Source of the DNA: Paracoccaceae bacterium
Lineage (GTDB): Bacteria > Pseudomonadota > Alphaproteobacteria > Rhodobacterales > Rhodobacteraceae
Direction: 5' to 3'
Length of the DNA: 32,658 nucleotides
Assembly: GCA_024640245.1 (NCBI GenBank)
Contig: JAHEFH010000013.1
Span: 1-32,658 of the forward strand
Below are positions 17,335 through 28,480 of this stretch, piece by piece. The translations under genes and the position numbers were made by a program. Within the stretch, counting starts at the first letter, position 1. The number at the start of each line of letters is the position of its first letter. Below the pieces are notes generated by a model. It saw only the letters and a list, made by a program, of their open reading frames with translations. It did no database searches and was not told the origin of the DNA.

Positions 17335-18768
17335 ATGCTGTTCAATTCGCTGGAATTTCTGGTTTTTCTGCCACTTGCCTGCGGATTGTTCATGCTTCTG
17401 CCACGCCAGTTGCGCTTGCCGTGGCTGATGCTTGCGAGCTTGGCATTTTATGGCAGTTTCGGGTGGAGCAATCTGGCTTGGCTCGCGGTCGTGGTTGTCG
17501 TGACCCTGATTGCCGCGCGCGGGTTGGCGGGGTCGAAAACTGCGGCGATGCGGCGGCTCAGCCTGACTGCGGGACTTTTAACAGTCCTTGGACTGCTGGT
17601 GGTTCTCAAGTTTTACGAGACGGTCGCAGGTGCCGTGGCATGGCTTCCGTCGCTCGGGCTTTCTGCGCCCGCCGGCTTTTCCTTCTACGTTTTCATGGCG
17701 GCGAGTCTTATGATCGACCGCTACAGAGAGCCTCCCGCAGATCAGCCGCGGGCATTTCGGGACGCGCTCTATCTGGTCTGGTTTCCCAAAATTCTCGCAG
17801 GTCCGATCGAACGCTCGGGCCAGTTCCTGTCGCAACTGGCAGAGCGCCGCGCGCCGTCCATGGCAGTATTGCTGCTGGGTTGCCAGCTTATCGTCTGGGG
17901 GTTGTTCAAAAAGGTCGTCGTCGCCGATAATCTGGCACCCTATGTCGACCGGATCTACGAGATACCGGCCTATGCGCCGCCGCTGGAACTGGCTATCGCC
18001 ACCTATTTCTTCGCGTTCCAGATTTATTGTGATTTTTCCGGCTATACCGATATGGCAATCGGGGTTTCGCTTCTGTTCGGGATACAACTGTCCGAGAATT
18101 TCCGGCGTCCTTATTTTTCTGGCTCTGTGAGTAGTTTCTGGTCCGAGCGTTGGCATATCAGCCTCGCCCGATGGTTCCGGGACTACCTGTATTTCCCGCT
18201 GGGCGGCAGCCGGGTAGGTACGGTCAGGCTCTATGCCAACCTCATGATCGTTTTTCTGGTCAGCGGGCTGTGGCATGCGGGGATGGGATATGGCGTCAGT
18301 TGGGGCTTTCTGGTCTGGGGCGCACTGAACGGTTTGTTTGTGTGGGGCGAACGCCTTCTGGCGCCGCTCGGCAGAATAGGGGCGCAACACTTTCCGCAGG
18401 TGTCGGGAAGCCTTATTCTGCGGGGAATCGCGGCACTGGTCGTCTTTCACCTTGTTCTGGTCAGCTGGATATTCTTCCGGGCCGACAGCCTGGCCGATGG
18501 CTGGATCGTTGTGACCCGGATATGGACTGCCTTGCCGGAATTTCCGATGTTGCTGTCGCAGTTTCCGTTTTCGGCGGAGCATGGCTTCCTTGTCGGCGTG
18601 ATCGCGGCTCTGCTTTTGATCGAACTGTTTCAGGAAGCGCGGCCTCTGTCCGAATGGCTGGCGGCAATGCCCCTGTGGATGCGCTGGGGCGCGTGGTACG
18701 CCTGCCTGTTCGCGATTTTGATCCTTGGACGCTGGCAGGGTGAAGCCTTTGTCTACATGCAATTCTAG
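17335..18768 (+). CDS. MBOAT-family membrane O-acyltransferase (AlgI/DltB/PatA-like)
   Basis: MLFNSLEFLVFLPLACGLFMLLP, FPKILAGPIERSGQFL, YCDFSGYTDMAIGVSLLFGIQLSENFRRPYFSGSVSSFWSERWHISLARWFRDYLYFPLGG, conserved His in VSGLWHAGMGYG. Confidence 0.95.
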   Translation: MLFNSLEFLVFLPLACGLFMLLPRQLRLPWLMLASLAFYGSFGWSNLAWLAVVVVVTLIAARGLAGSKTAAMRRLSLTAGLLTVLGLLVVLKFYETVAGAVAWLPSLGLSAPAGFSFYVFMAASLMIDRYREPPADQPRAFRDALYLVWFPKILAGPIERSGQFLSQLAERRAPSMAVLLLGCQLIVWGLFKKVVVADNLAPYVDRIYEIPAYAPPLELAIATYFFAFQIYCDFSGYTDMAIGVSLLFGIQLSENFRRPYFSGSVSSFWSERWHISLARWFRDYLYFPLGGSRVGTVRLYANLMIVFLVSGLWHAGMGYGVSWGFLVWGALNGLFVWGERLLAPLGRIGAQHFPQVSGSLILRGIAALVVFHLVLVSWIFFRADSLADGWIVVTRIWTALPEFPMLLSQFPFSAEHGFLVGVIAALLLIELFQEARPLSEWLAAMPLWMRWGAWYACLFAILILGRWQGEAFVYMQF

Positions 18769-18779
18769 CGGGGCTGAAA

Positions 18780-19750
18780 TGGACCAGCGGAAGGAGAATA
18801 CCAAAAAGCGGCGGCAGTTGAGGCGGCTTGCGGGCTTCGTGCTGGTTTTTGTCCTGCTCTATATTGGAGCGGCGATCAGGGCCGAATTCAAGGTCGGGCG
18901 AAAAGGCGATGAAACTGCCTTTCAGCGCTTGTTGGACGCGCGGGGCGAGTCATTCGACTGGGTTATTCTGGGAGCGTCCCATGCCTTGCCTCTTTCCTAT
19001 GGCGCGGTTCCCGAACGCCTTGAGGCGGACAGCGGTCAGAGCGCGCTGATCCTCGCCGATACCGGTGCCGGCCCTGTCTTCAACCGTTTCGTCTTTGAGC
19101 AGGCGCGGGAGGATGTCCACACGAAAAACCTGCTCTATATTATTGATTCCTTTGCATTTGGATCGTCAGAATGGAACGAGGACCGGATCGTGGACCGCAA
19201 ATTGTTGCGAAAGACGCCTCTGCGTACCTCCACCGCGTCGCTGATGCTGGAATACACCTTTCGTGAGGGCGTTGATCCTCGCGGCCTGATCGACTATCTG
19301 GCCTGTTTTTCCAAGCTAAACGATCCTGCCCGCTTTTCGACGCAGGATTGGCGAGGCGAGGAAAATTTTGAAAGAAAATCAAGACCTTCCCGTCATGCTG
19401 TAACTCAACGCATCAACTATCTTTTCCCTCGGGACCAGATCGATGAAGCCGTGATCGGGCGATATCTCGACTCGTTGGAGGCGCTATTCACGACGGCGCA
19501 GGCCACGGGAATTCGGGTCGTCGTGATCAAAATGCCGATGACCGATGCGTTTCGTCAGGCGCTGCCTTATGAAAAAGCCTTCGATGAGGCCCTGAACGCG
19601 AGGATCGCACCCCTCGACATCGATTACCGGGATTTCAGCGCGGTTCTGCCGGATGCAAGCCTGTATTTCGACACCGACCACCTGAACCGGCCGGGCGTGG
19701 AGGCGTTTTATACTGAATACCTGCGCGACGTGCTTGCACCTGTGCAGTAG
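18780..19750 (+). CDS. SGNH-hydrolase-like membrane-anchored protein (AlgJ/AlgX/PatB-type partner of MBOAT, putative)
   Basis: N-terminal TM; WVILGASHALPLSYG (GxSHA-like) and C-terminal LYFDTDHLNRPGVEAFY (D..H dyad). Internal ATG at 18780 preferred over the track start at 18725, which lies in the MBOAT gene. Confidence 0.65.
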
Positions 19751-19770
19751 GTCTCGTTGCAGTCGGAGTT

Positions 19771-20682
19771 TCAGTCCGTCGATGAATTTTGGTCCGGCGG
19801 TTGCGTCACCTCGAAGCCGATGATCAAATCCAGCAATTCGCGCGTGATGCTTTCCTGCCGCTTCTGGCGAAAGCTTGCCTGAAGCTCCTCCTGACGGTCA
19901 CCGATATTGTGCTCTGCGTTCTGCATTGAGGCAAGCCGCGAGGCGTGTTCACTCGCCAGAGACTCCGCGAGTGACCGGTAGATGGTCACGAAGAAATGCT
20001 CCCTCAAAAGCCAGTCCCGCAAAGCGCCGGTATCCATCCGGAACATCGGTAATCGTCTTGAGGGCCATGGTTTCTGGGCCAAACCTTCCAGGTAACTTTC
20101 AGCGACGGGCATCAGGCGGCGGGCAATTGGGGAACTGCCCGTTCCGAGGTTGCGGCTGTTGTGCATGAGGTCAATCTGTGTCACGCCCTCCGTCCGGATC
20201 AAGCGGGCGATAAAGGTAATCACTTCCTGCGCTGAATGGGTTAGTCCACCGGCAGATCCGGGCAGCGCGATGGTCTGGTCCGCGTCGTGGCCCTCCGTGG
20301 ACAGGCGCGCGACGGCGCGTATACCCATGACGCCGAGCAGAGGCTTGTCGCCTCCTGCTTGTGCTCGTAGCAGATGCGCACTGGCGAAGGATGCGATCCT
20401 GTCGTTGAAGCGGCCACACAATCCACGGTCAGATCCGATCACAATGACTGCGCTGCGTCTGTCGGCACCGGCTGCCGACTGCCAGCTTGCACTTCGAAGA
20501 GGTCGGTCGCGCAGGACGACTTGCAGGCCCTGATCGACGGTGTCGGAATATTTTGCGATGGCATCGGCCGCGCTTTCGTACTGGTGGATACTTGCTGCGG
20601 AAAGCGTCTTCATCGTGCGGACGATCGATTGTATTCCTTCGGTCGTCTTGATGCTGGCTGCGAGGGATTCAAGTGTGTCCAT
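19771..20682 (-). CDS. atpG: N-type F1F0 ATPase subunit gamma
   Basis: N-term [55 protein letters not shown]-term [35 protein letters not shown]; last gene of the operon. Confidence 0.9.
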   Translation of the reverse strand: MDTLESLAASIKTTEGIQSIVRTMKTLSAASIHQYESAADAIAKYSDTVDQGLQVVLRDRPLRSASWQSAAGADRRSAVIVIGSDRGLCGRFNDRIASFASAHLLRAQAGGDKPLLGVMGIRAVARLSTEGHDADQTIALPGSAGGLTHSAQEVITFIARLIRTEGVTQIDLMHNSRNLGTGSSPIARRLMPVAESYLEGLAQKPWPSRRLPMFRMDTGALRDWLLREHFFVTIYRSLAESLASEHASRLASMQNAEHNIGDRQEELQASFRQKRQESITRELLDLIIGFEVTQPPDQNSSTD

Positions 20683-22195
20683 TGCCGCTCCCTTCGACTG
20701 TCAGTGCCTTCCGCATGGTCTCGATCAACGCGCGCTGGTCCTCTTTGGCCAGCTTTTCGCCAGTTTCAATGCGCTGACAAAGTGCCGGCAGGTCCCGCAT
20801 GATCGCCCGTCTGACGGCGACCTGTGCTAAGGCCATGTTTTCGATCGCGATTCCGTCGAACAGCCCTTCGTTTGCCGCGAGCAGTTCCGCAATTTGCTCC
20901 GGAACCTGCAGATGCTGGTGTTCCCGTTGGCGCAACACTTCGCGCACCCTTTGCCCGCGCGCGAGTTTGTTTCGTGTACCTTCGTCCAACTGCGTGCCGA
21001 AACGCGCGAAACTTTCAAGTTCCTCGAACTGGGAATAGTTCAGTCGCAGGTCGCCCGCAACGGCCCGGTATGCCGGAAGTTGCGCCTTGCCGCCGACGCG
21101 CGACACCGAACTGCCAATGTCGATCGCAGGAAGCTGTCCTTTTTCGAACAGGTCCGGCGACAGATAGATCTGTCCGTCCGTGATCGAAATCAGGTTCGTC
21201 GGAATATAAGCCGAGATATTTTGCGCTTGCGTTTCGATAACCGGCAGTGCCGTCATGGAGCCGCCGCCGTGGATGTCGAGCAGACGCGTGGAGCGTTCCA
21301 GCAGGCGCGCATGAATATAGAAAATGTCGCCGGGGTAGGCTTCGCGACCTGGAGGTCGGCGCAGCAAGAGCGAGAGTTCGCGATAGGCGCGCGCATGGCG
21401 GGTCAGGTCGTCATAGACGATCAGCACATCGCGGCCCTTTTCCATGAAATATTCGGCGATGCTTGTGGCGGCATATGGCGCGATGAACTGCAAGCCCGGA
21501 GGGTCGTTGCCGCTGGCCGCGACTATGATCGTCCGCTCCAACGCGCCGCCGTCGCGCAATGCGGTTATAACGCGCGCGACGGCCGACGCCCGCTGGCCTA
21601 TGGCGCAATAGACGGAGATGATTTCGGAAGACGCCTGTTTCAGAATCGTGTCCACGGCGATGGCGGTCTTGCCCGTCTGCCGGTCGCCGATAATCAGTTC
21701 GCGCTGGCCACGACCTATCGGGATCGCGGCATCGATCGCCTTGATGCCGGTTTGCAAGGGGACTTCTACGGGAGCGCGGTGCATGATCGGCGGGGCGGGG
21801 CGTTCGACCGGAAGCCTGCTGTCGGCCCTGATGGCGCCGCTTTCGTCCAGTGGCCGACCCAAGGCATCGACGACGCGGCCCAACAGCGATTCGCCTACAG
21901 GCACGTCGATCACGCGGTGCAGTCGCTTTACCTTTTCACCGGGCCGGATACGCTCGGTTCCCCCGAGAACCACGACGCCGATGCTCTTCTCGCCAAGGCT
22001 GGAGGCGATACCGATGCCGCCGCTGGCAAAAGCGACCAGTTCGTTCGCGGCCAGATCGGTAAAGCCCGCGATCTGCGCCACGCCGCTGCCCAGACTCAGC
22101 ACACGGGCTATTTCGGAAATTTCAAGCGCAGGTTCGATGTCGGCGAGGATGCCGTCGAGCCGCTCGAACAACTGGTTGCTCAGATCCTTCAGCAT
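20669..22195 (-). CDS. atpA: N-type F1F0 ATPase subunit alpha
   Basis: [90 protein letters not shown]. Confidence 0.96.
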   Translation of the reverse strand: MLKDLSNQLFERLDGILADIEPALEISEIARVLSLGSGVAQIAGFTDLAANELVAFASGGIGIASSLGEKSIGVVVLGGTERIRPGEKVKRLHRVIDVPVGESLLGRVVDALGRPLDESGAIRADSRLPVERPAPPIMHRAPVEVPLQTGIKAIDAAIPIGRGQRELIIGDRQTGKTAIAVDTILKQASSEIISVYCAIGQRASAVARVITALRDGGALERTIIVAASGNDPPGLQFIAPYAATSIAEYFMEKGRDVLIVYDDLTRHARAYRELSLLLRRPPGREAYPGDIFYIHARLLERSTRLLDIHGGGSMTALPVIETQAQNISAYIPTNLISITDGQIYLSPDLFEKGQLPAIDIGSSVSRVGGKAQLPAYRAVAGDLRLNYSQFEELESFARFGTQLDEGTRNKLARGQRVREVLRQREHQHLQVPEQIAELLAANEGLFDGIAIENMALAQVAVRRAIMRDLPALCQRIETGEKLAKEDQRALIETMRKALTVEGSGNGHT

Positions 22196-22986
22196 TACTG
22201 CCTCGTCTCGTCCATTTTCGATTTGACCGCGTCGCTTTCGAGCGCTTCTTCAATCACATTCTCAAGTGTCTCGAGATGCCGTCGCGCTGACCATTCAACT
22301 GTCTGCTCTCCGAGGATCAAGCGTATTCCGAGCACCAGCTCCTCGGACAACCGGTACTCCAACTCTTTGTCGCCGTTCAATTTTTCATGCACTGCGCGCG
22401 TGATCCTGCTTCGGGCGGCAGGAGGCAGTTCGATACCGCTTTCGACAATAGCGTCCCCCTTTGTCCGCGCGGCGGCGTCCTTCAGCTTCTGCAACTCGTT
22501 CTCGGTCAGCGCATCGAGGCGGACCACGAATTCGTCTGCGACCTGAGCGGCAAGTTCCGCATCGGCGAAGTCGGACAGGATGGTGCGGATTGTCCCGATC
22601 ACCTGGCGAGAGGCAATTTTGCGGAAGTTGTCTGAAAATTCGGCGCGTTCCTCATCCAGCTTGTTGTGCCAGGCAATACGTTCTTCATCCAGGTTCTCGC
22701 GTAGCTCATCCACGAGCTTTTCGTGCAGTTCGGAGACCTCCTGACGTGCCTCATCCATCATGGCCTCTTTGCGGCGTTCCAGATCTTCCTGCATTTCGCG
22801 CAGCCGGACGGCTTCGGCCTCGGCTTCTGTCCGGCTGTTCCGGGCTTCGGCCAGACCTTCCTTGATACGCTCTTCGCGGCGCGCCATCGCCTTCGTGATG
22901 GGCGCATAAAGGAAATGCTGTAGCAGCCAGACCAGAACCAGGAAGTTGACGATCTGCGCGGCAACTGTCAGCCAGTCGAGTTCCAC
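22195..22986 (-). CDS. atpF: N-type F1F0 ATPase subunit b (long form with delta-like C-terminus)
   Basis: [41 protein letters not shown], long coiled coil, then C-terminal delta-like segment. Confidence 0.9.
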   Translation of the reverse strand: MELDWLTVAAQIVNFLVLVWLLQHFLYAPITKAMARREERIKEGLAEARNSRTEAEAEAVRLREMQEDLERRKEAMMDEARQEVSELHEKLVDELRENLDEERIAWHNKLDEERAEFSDNFRKIASRQVIGTIRTILSDFADAELAAQVADEFVVRLDALTENELQKLKDAAARTKGDAIVESGIELPPAARSRITRAVHEKLNGDKELEYRLSEELVLGIRLILGEQTVEWSARRHLETLENVIEEALESDAVKSKMDETRQ

Positions 22987-22990
22987 GGTC

Positions 22991-23269
22991 CTAGCCTCCG
23001 GCCGCTTGTATCGCCAAGTCGACGAACGGATTGGCGAAGATCAGGATCATGGCTACGACGAAACAATAGATCGCCGTACTTTCAATCATCGCCATGCTGA
23101 CGAACAGCGTGCGTACAATTGTATTAGCCGCGTCCGGTTGTTGCGCGATGGAGGTCAGCGCCTGCGACGCTGCCCGCCCCTCGGCAAGTGCCGGTGCGAT
23201 GGTTCCGATAGTGATGGTCAATCCTGCGGTGATGATCGAAATCACTGCGATCAATGCGGATGGTTCCAT
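22991..23269 (-). CDS. atpE: N-type F1F0 ATPase subunit c
   Basis: 92 aa double-TM; PALAEGRAASQALTSIAQQPDAANTIVRTLFVSMAMIESTAIYCFVVAMILIFANP. Confidence 0.95.
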   Translation of the reverse strand: MEPSALIAVISIITAGLTITIGTIAPALAEGRAASQALTSIAQQPDAANTIVRTLFVSMAMIESTAIYCFVVAMILIFANPFVDLAIQAAGG

Positions 23270-23271
23270 GG

Positions 23272-23994
23272 TCAGTCTCCTATTTCTGGTGCTTCAGGGG
23301 GTGTTTCGTGTGAGTTCTTGCCGCTCTGTCGCTGCACACGCGTGGCCGAGGCGATGTAGACCATGGCGAGGATAGCGAAGATATAGGCCTGGATCAGTCC
23401 GGTCAGCAGGCCGAGGATTTGCATCATCAGCGGGAAGAAAAACGGCGCGATACTTATCATGATGCCGACGATAATGGTTCCGCTCATCACGTTTCCATAC
23501 AGCCGAATGGCCAGTGCCAGCGTGCGTGACAGCTCGGTAATGACGTTGAACGGCAGCATCAGGACGCTAGGTTTGATATAGGTGCCCAGATAACCGGCCA
23601 GTCCCCGCGATGCGATCGAGAAAACCGGAACGGCGATCAAAACGCAGATCGCCAAAGCGGCGGTGGTCGAAAGCGATCCGGTTGGCGGCTGGTAGCCCGG
23701 AACGACCGCAAACACGTTCGCGGTCGCGATGAACAGGAACAGTGTCCCGACGAAGGGCATATAGCGCTCGGGATAGTCAGTGCCGATCTGGGCGATCTGG
23801 TCGCGGATCGTGGTGACGACCACCTCCAGCATGACTTGCAGGCGGGAAACATCCTCTCCGTCGGACAAGCGCGAGGTAATCGCCCATGACCCCAGAGTCA
23901 GGGCCGCCATGACGACCCATGTGAAAACGATTGTCGCGTTCAGACGCAGGCCATTCCATTCGTAGAGCACCCATTGGTCGGGACTGATCTCCAT
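23272..23994 (-). CDS. atpB: N-type F1F0 ATPase subunit a
   Basis: [89 protein letters not shown]. Confidence 0.95.
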   Translation of the reverse strand: MEISPDQWVLYEWNGLRLNATIVFTWVVMAALTLGSWAITSRLSDGEDVSRLQVMLEVVVTTIRDQIAQIGTDYPERYMPFVGTLFLFIATANVFAVVPGYQPPTGSLSTTAALAICVLIAVPVFSIASRGLAGYLGTYIKPSVLMLPFNVITELSRTLALAIRLYGNVMSGTIIVGIMISIAPFFFPLMMQILGLLTGLIQAYIFAILAMVYIASATRVQRQSGKNSHETPPEAPEIGD

Positions 23995-23997
23995 CGG

Positions 23998-24279
23998 TTA
24001 AGGCTCCTTTCCCGGTTTTTGAACCAGTCGCATCGCGGTCAGCCGGGCAGAGAGGAAACCCAGAACAGCCAATGTCAGATGCATCGGCGAAAGTCCCAGC
24101 GCCAGCGAAGCCGCAATCACGCCGAGGACCAGCGCCAGCCGAAGCAGCGCCGAAACCGCAAGGGTCCAGACCGGCGCGCCTTCGACGTGGCGGCGCACCG
24201 ATGCCCAGAGAATGGCAAAATACACGGCCCCGAGGCCAAAGCCCGCGAGAAATGCGGCGATGAGTGGCAGAATCGTCAT
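23998..24279 (-). CDS. atpR: N-ATPase accessory membrane subunit AtpR
   Basis: Small multi-TM protein MTILPLIAAFLAGFGLGAVYFAILWASVRRHVEGAPVWTLAVSALLRLALVLG; ATG at 24279 overlaps the antiporter stop as ATGA. Track start 24399 lies in the antiporter gene. Confidence 0.85.
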   Translation of the reverse strand: MTILPLIAAFLAGFGLGAVYFAILWASVRRHVEGAPVWTLAVSALLRLALVLGVIAASLALGLSPMHLTLAVLGFLSARLTAMRLVQKPGKEP

Positions 24280-25505
24280 GGCTTGGCCTTTCGGAGTTTG
24301 GCATGAGGCAGGGCGCGACCGACGACCACAGGACCTATCAGGCACGTAGCGAGGCAAGTTAGAACGGCTGCGGCGTAAAGCTCCGGCGGAACGGCCCACG
24401 GACCCAGCGACACGCCCTGAACCATCACGATCAGGAATATCTCGGCTCGGGGGATCATGCTGGCGCCGATCAGCAAACCGCTGCGATGCGACAACAGAAC
24501 CGCAGATGGCAGGCCTGCGCCCAGCAGTTTGCCAAGGACGGCGGCACCCAGCAGAATTGCCGTCAGGCCGAGCGCCTGTCCGATTTGCGACAGATCGAGC
24601 GAAAGGCCGATGTTCAGGAAGAAGAACGGACCGAAGAGCGCCACCAGAATTTCGATCGCCTTGTCGATCCGGCTGCTTTGCGGGTCCTCGCTGAACGCCA
24701 AGCCGGCAAACAGCGCCCCGACCGCGATCGAGAAGCCCATGAGCTCGGCCGACGCCGCGATCATCAACATGGTGCCGGCCGCGAATAGCAATGTGCCGAC
24801 CTTGTTATCGAGACGATTGAAATACAGCCTCATGCGCCGTTCGGCAAAACGGGAAAAGGCGTAGCATCCGGTGCAGAAGATCACGAACCATGCTACCTCG
24901 ACAATCGCGGTTTGCAGGGCGACGAGAATAAGCCCGTCTGAAGGAGCAACGTTCAGAATGGGAGCGAGCGCGAACAACACGCTCATCAAAAGCAGGGAAG
25001 ACAGATCATCCAGTTCGGCCACATCCATCAGCAGAGCGCCCTCGCGCGTGTCGACGGCGCCGGCTTCTTCCCAGACGGTTACGGAGACGCTGATACTGGT
25101 CGCGCTGGCGGCAATGGCGGCAAACAGGGCCGGTATCAGGCCCATGCCGGGCCACAGGTAGATAACAAGAAAGACCACAGTCGCAGATACGGTGACGTCG
25201 GAAAGCCAGACTGCCGCTGCATTGCGCAGTTGGCTGATCATCTGCGCCAGATCACTTTCAAGACCCGCGCGGAATAGCAGGGCCACTATGCCCAGCTTGG
25301 CGAGGAAGTCGATCGAGGCGCCGAAACTTGGCGTCAGAATGGCAGCCTCCTTGCCGACGAAGGACAGCACAGTGCCAAAGAGGATGAGCCCGACCAGCGC
25401 GGGCACCTTGATCCTGCCAAGCAATGCTTTCAGCGGAACGATCAGCAGGCTGACAGTTCCCATGAAAAGCAGTAGTTTGCCATAGTCGGGCGCGGCCTCA
25501 ATCAT
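24276..25505 (-). CDS. CPA2-family (NapA/KefB-like) cation:proton antiporter inserted within the N-ATPase operon
   Basis: Multi-TM; PALVGLILFGTVLSFVG, LAKLGIVALLFRAGLESDL, ATSISVSVTVWEEAG, LLMDVAELDDLSSLLLM (DD motif). ATG at 25505 overlaps the atpQ stop. Confidence 0.9.
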   Translation of the reverse strand: MIEAAPDYGKLLLFMGTVSLLIVPLKALLGRIKVPALVGLILFGTVLSFVGKEAAILTPSFGASIDFLAKLGIVALLFRAGLESDLAQMISQLRNAAAVWLSDVTVSATVVFLVIYLWPGMGLIPALFAAIAASATSISVSVTVWEEAGAVDTREGALLMDVAELDDLSSLLLMSVLFALAPILNVAPSDGLILVALQTAIVEVAWFVIFCTGCYAFSRFAERRMRLYFNRLDNKVGTLLFAAGTMLMIAASAELMGFSIAVGALFAGLAFSEDPQSSRIDKAIEILVALFGPFFFLNIGLSLDLSQIGQALGLTAILLGAAVLGKLLGAGLPSAVLLSHRSGLLIGASMIPRAEIFLIVMVQGVSLGPWAVPPELYAAAVLTCLATCLIGPVVVGRALPHAKLRKAKP

Positions 25506-25799
25506 CGCGGCTCTCCCTTCGCACCCAGTACCATGCATTGATGCTGCCGATGATCACGCCAAGAAACAGCAGCGACAGGGTCCACGAAAATCGGACCGAG
25601 GTGTGCGTGTCGAGCCAGACGCCGAGAGCCACGCCCAAAAGCGTCGGCACGGCAATGGCCCAGCCGACGAGGCCGAACATGCCCAGTCCGTACCAGACGT
25701 TTTCGTCGTGGCGTTTCAGCGCCTCTTTCTTGCGGCGTGCCTTTCCCGCGATCGCGTCGGCGACGGTTTCCGTCTTTTCGTTTATATTGTGTTCCCGGG

Positions 25800-25803
<4 letters not shown>
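25498..25803 (-). CDS. atpQ: N-ATPase accessory subunit AtpQ (AtpI/AtpZ-like)
   Basis: RHDENVWYGLGMFGLVGWAIAVPTLLGVALGVWLDTHTSVRFSWTLSLLFLGVIIGSINAWYWV; position between atpC and downstream membrane subunits. Confidence 0.87.
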
Positions 25804-27633
<1,830 letters not shown>

Positions 27634-27692
27634 CTATTCCACGAATAATGTTACTTCATTTTTGACCATACCGGATCAGGGCAGCAATTCCC

Positions 27693-27706
27693 TTAACCTA
27701 GATCAA
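27693..27706. promoter_or_regulatory. FNR/CRP-type box (TTGAT-CTAG-GTTAA on minus strand) upstream of the N-ATPase operon
   Basis: Two mismatches to TTGAT-N4-ATCAA in the second half-site. TATGGT (TANNNT) on the minus strand at 27670-27665 lies exactly at class II -10 spacing. Confidence 0.5.
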
Positions 27707-27887
27707 GTTGCGGGTTGGAATGGCCGGTCGGAGTAAACTGCGCGTTTTCGTCATCCCGGTCGGGAACGGGGCTTAAAAACCGGACGACATTTTTCGCGGC
27801 CTCGGCGCAGAAACCTTTATCGCCGATCCCTAGTGCTTATATGGAATAATGTAGTCTTGCCCGCATTTGTATCGAGGAGAGCCGACA

Positions 27888-28259
27888 ATGATCGATCTCG
27901 AATTTGACAGGCCAAACGGTTTTTTGATCCTGCGCGCGTCCGGTGTCTTGACGGTAGCGGATTACACTAAGGCCGTACCGGAGATGGAATACGCGATCGA
28001 ACTTTTGGGAAAACCGTTGCGTGTCCTGTTGAGACTAGAGGATTTCCGTGGATGGGAGATCAAGGCGTTGTGGGAAGAACTGAAGTTCGACCTTCGGCAT
28101 CGCAAAGACACGGGGCGTATTGCGGTTATCGGCGACTCGAAGCTGGAAGAATGGGGCGCGCGCCTTGCCGGACCCGTGGCCAAGGCAGAAATGCGGTTTT
28201 TCCGGTTCGAAGATGAAACCGAGGCGCGGCGCTGGCTTCGGGGTGCAAAGTCTTCGTGA
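27888..28259 (+). CDS. SpoIIAA/STAS-like protein
   Basis: MIDLEFDRPNGFLILRASGVLTVADYTKAVPEM..RVLLRLEDFRGWEIKALWEELKFDLRHRKDTGRIAVIGDSKLEEWGARLAGPVAKAEMRFF; GAGGAGA upstream of ATG 27888. Confidence 0.8.
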   Translation: MIDLEFDRPNGFLILRASGVLTVADYTKAVPEMEYAIELLGKPLRVLLRLEDFRGWEIKALWEELKFDLRHRKDTGRIAVIGDSKLEEWGARLAGPVAKAEMRFFRFEDETEARRWLRGAKSS

Positions 28260-28480
28260 CGAACTTCGTCACCTATGTCTTCATAGGCTATCGTGAGTTT
28301 TTGAGGTGACTACATAGGTTTTCGCCCGACTGAAATTTGGTGAAACAGGTCTTTCAGATTTTCCTATATTTTGGCCCGTCACCATGTACAATCAAACTCC
28401 AAGGCTGTTATTCGCGCATCCGCAAACCTCTGTCGATGAACTGCGAAAATTTCAAAAACCGGCCAAACGGGAGGATAAGC

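Noticed and set aside
17578-18804. 408 aa minus-strand ORF antisense to the MBOAT gene
   Set aside because: Composition rich in Q/R/P/H typical of shadow ORFs, no domain, and the opposite strand encodes a clear MBOAT protein.
20894-22546. 550 aa plus-strand ORF antisense to atpA/atpF
   Set aside because: Low-complexity Arg/Asp/Ala-rich translation with no recognisable domain, fully antisense to well-supported ATPase genes; explained by GC-rich third-position bias.
24121-24264. Repetitive-looking GCCGAAGC/CGCCAG stretches in the atpR region
   Set aside because: Explained by Ala/Leu-rich transmembrane codons in GC-rich coding sequence, not a true repeat array.
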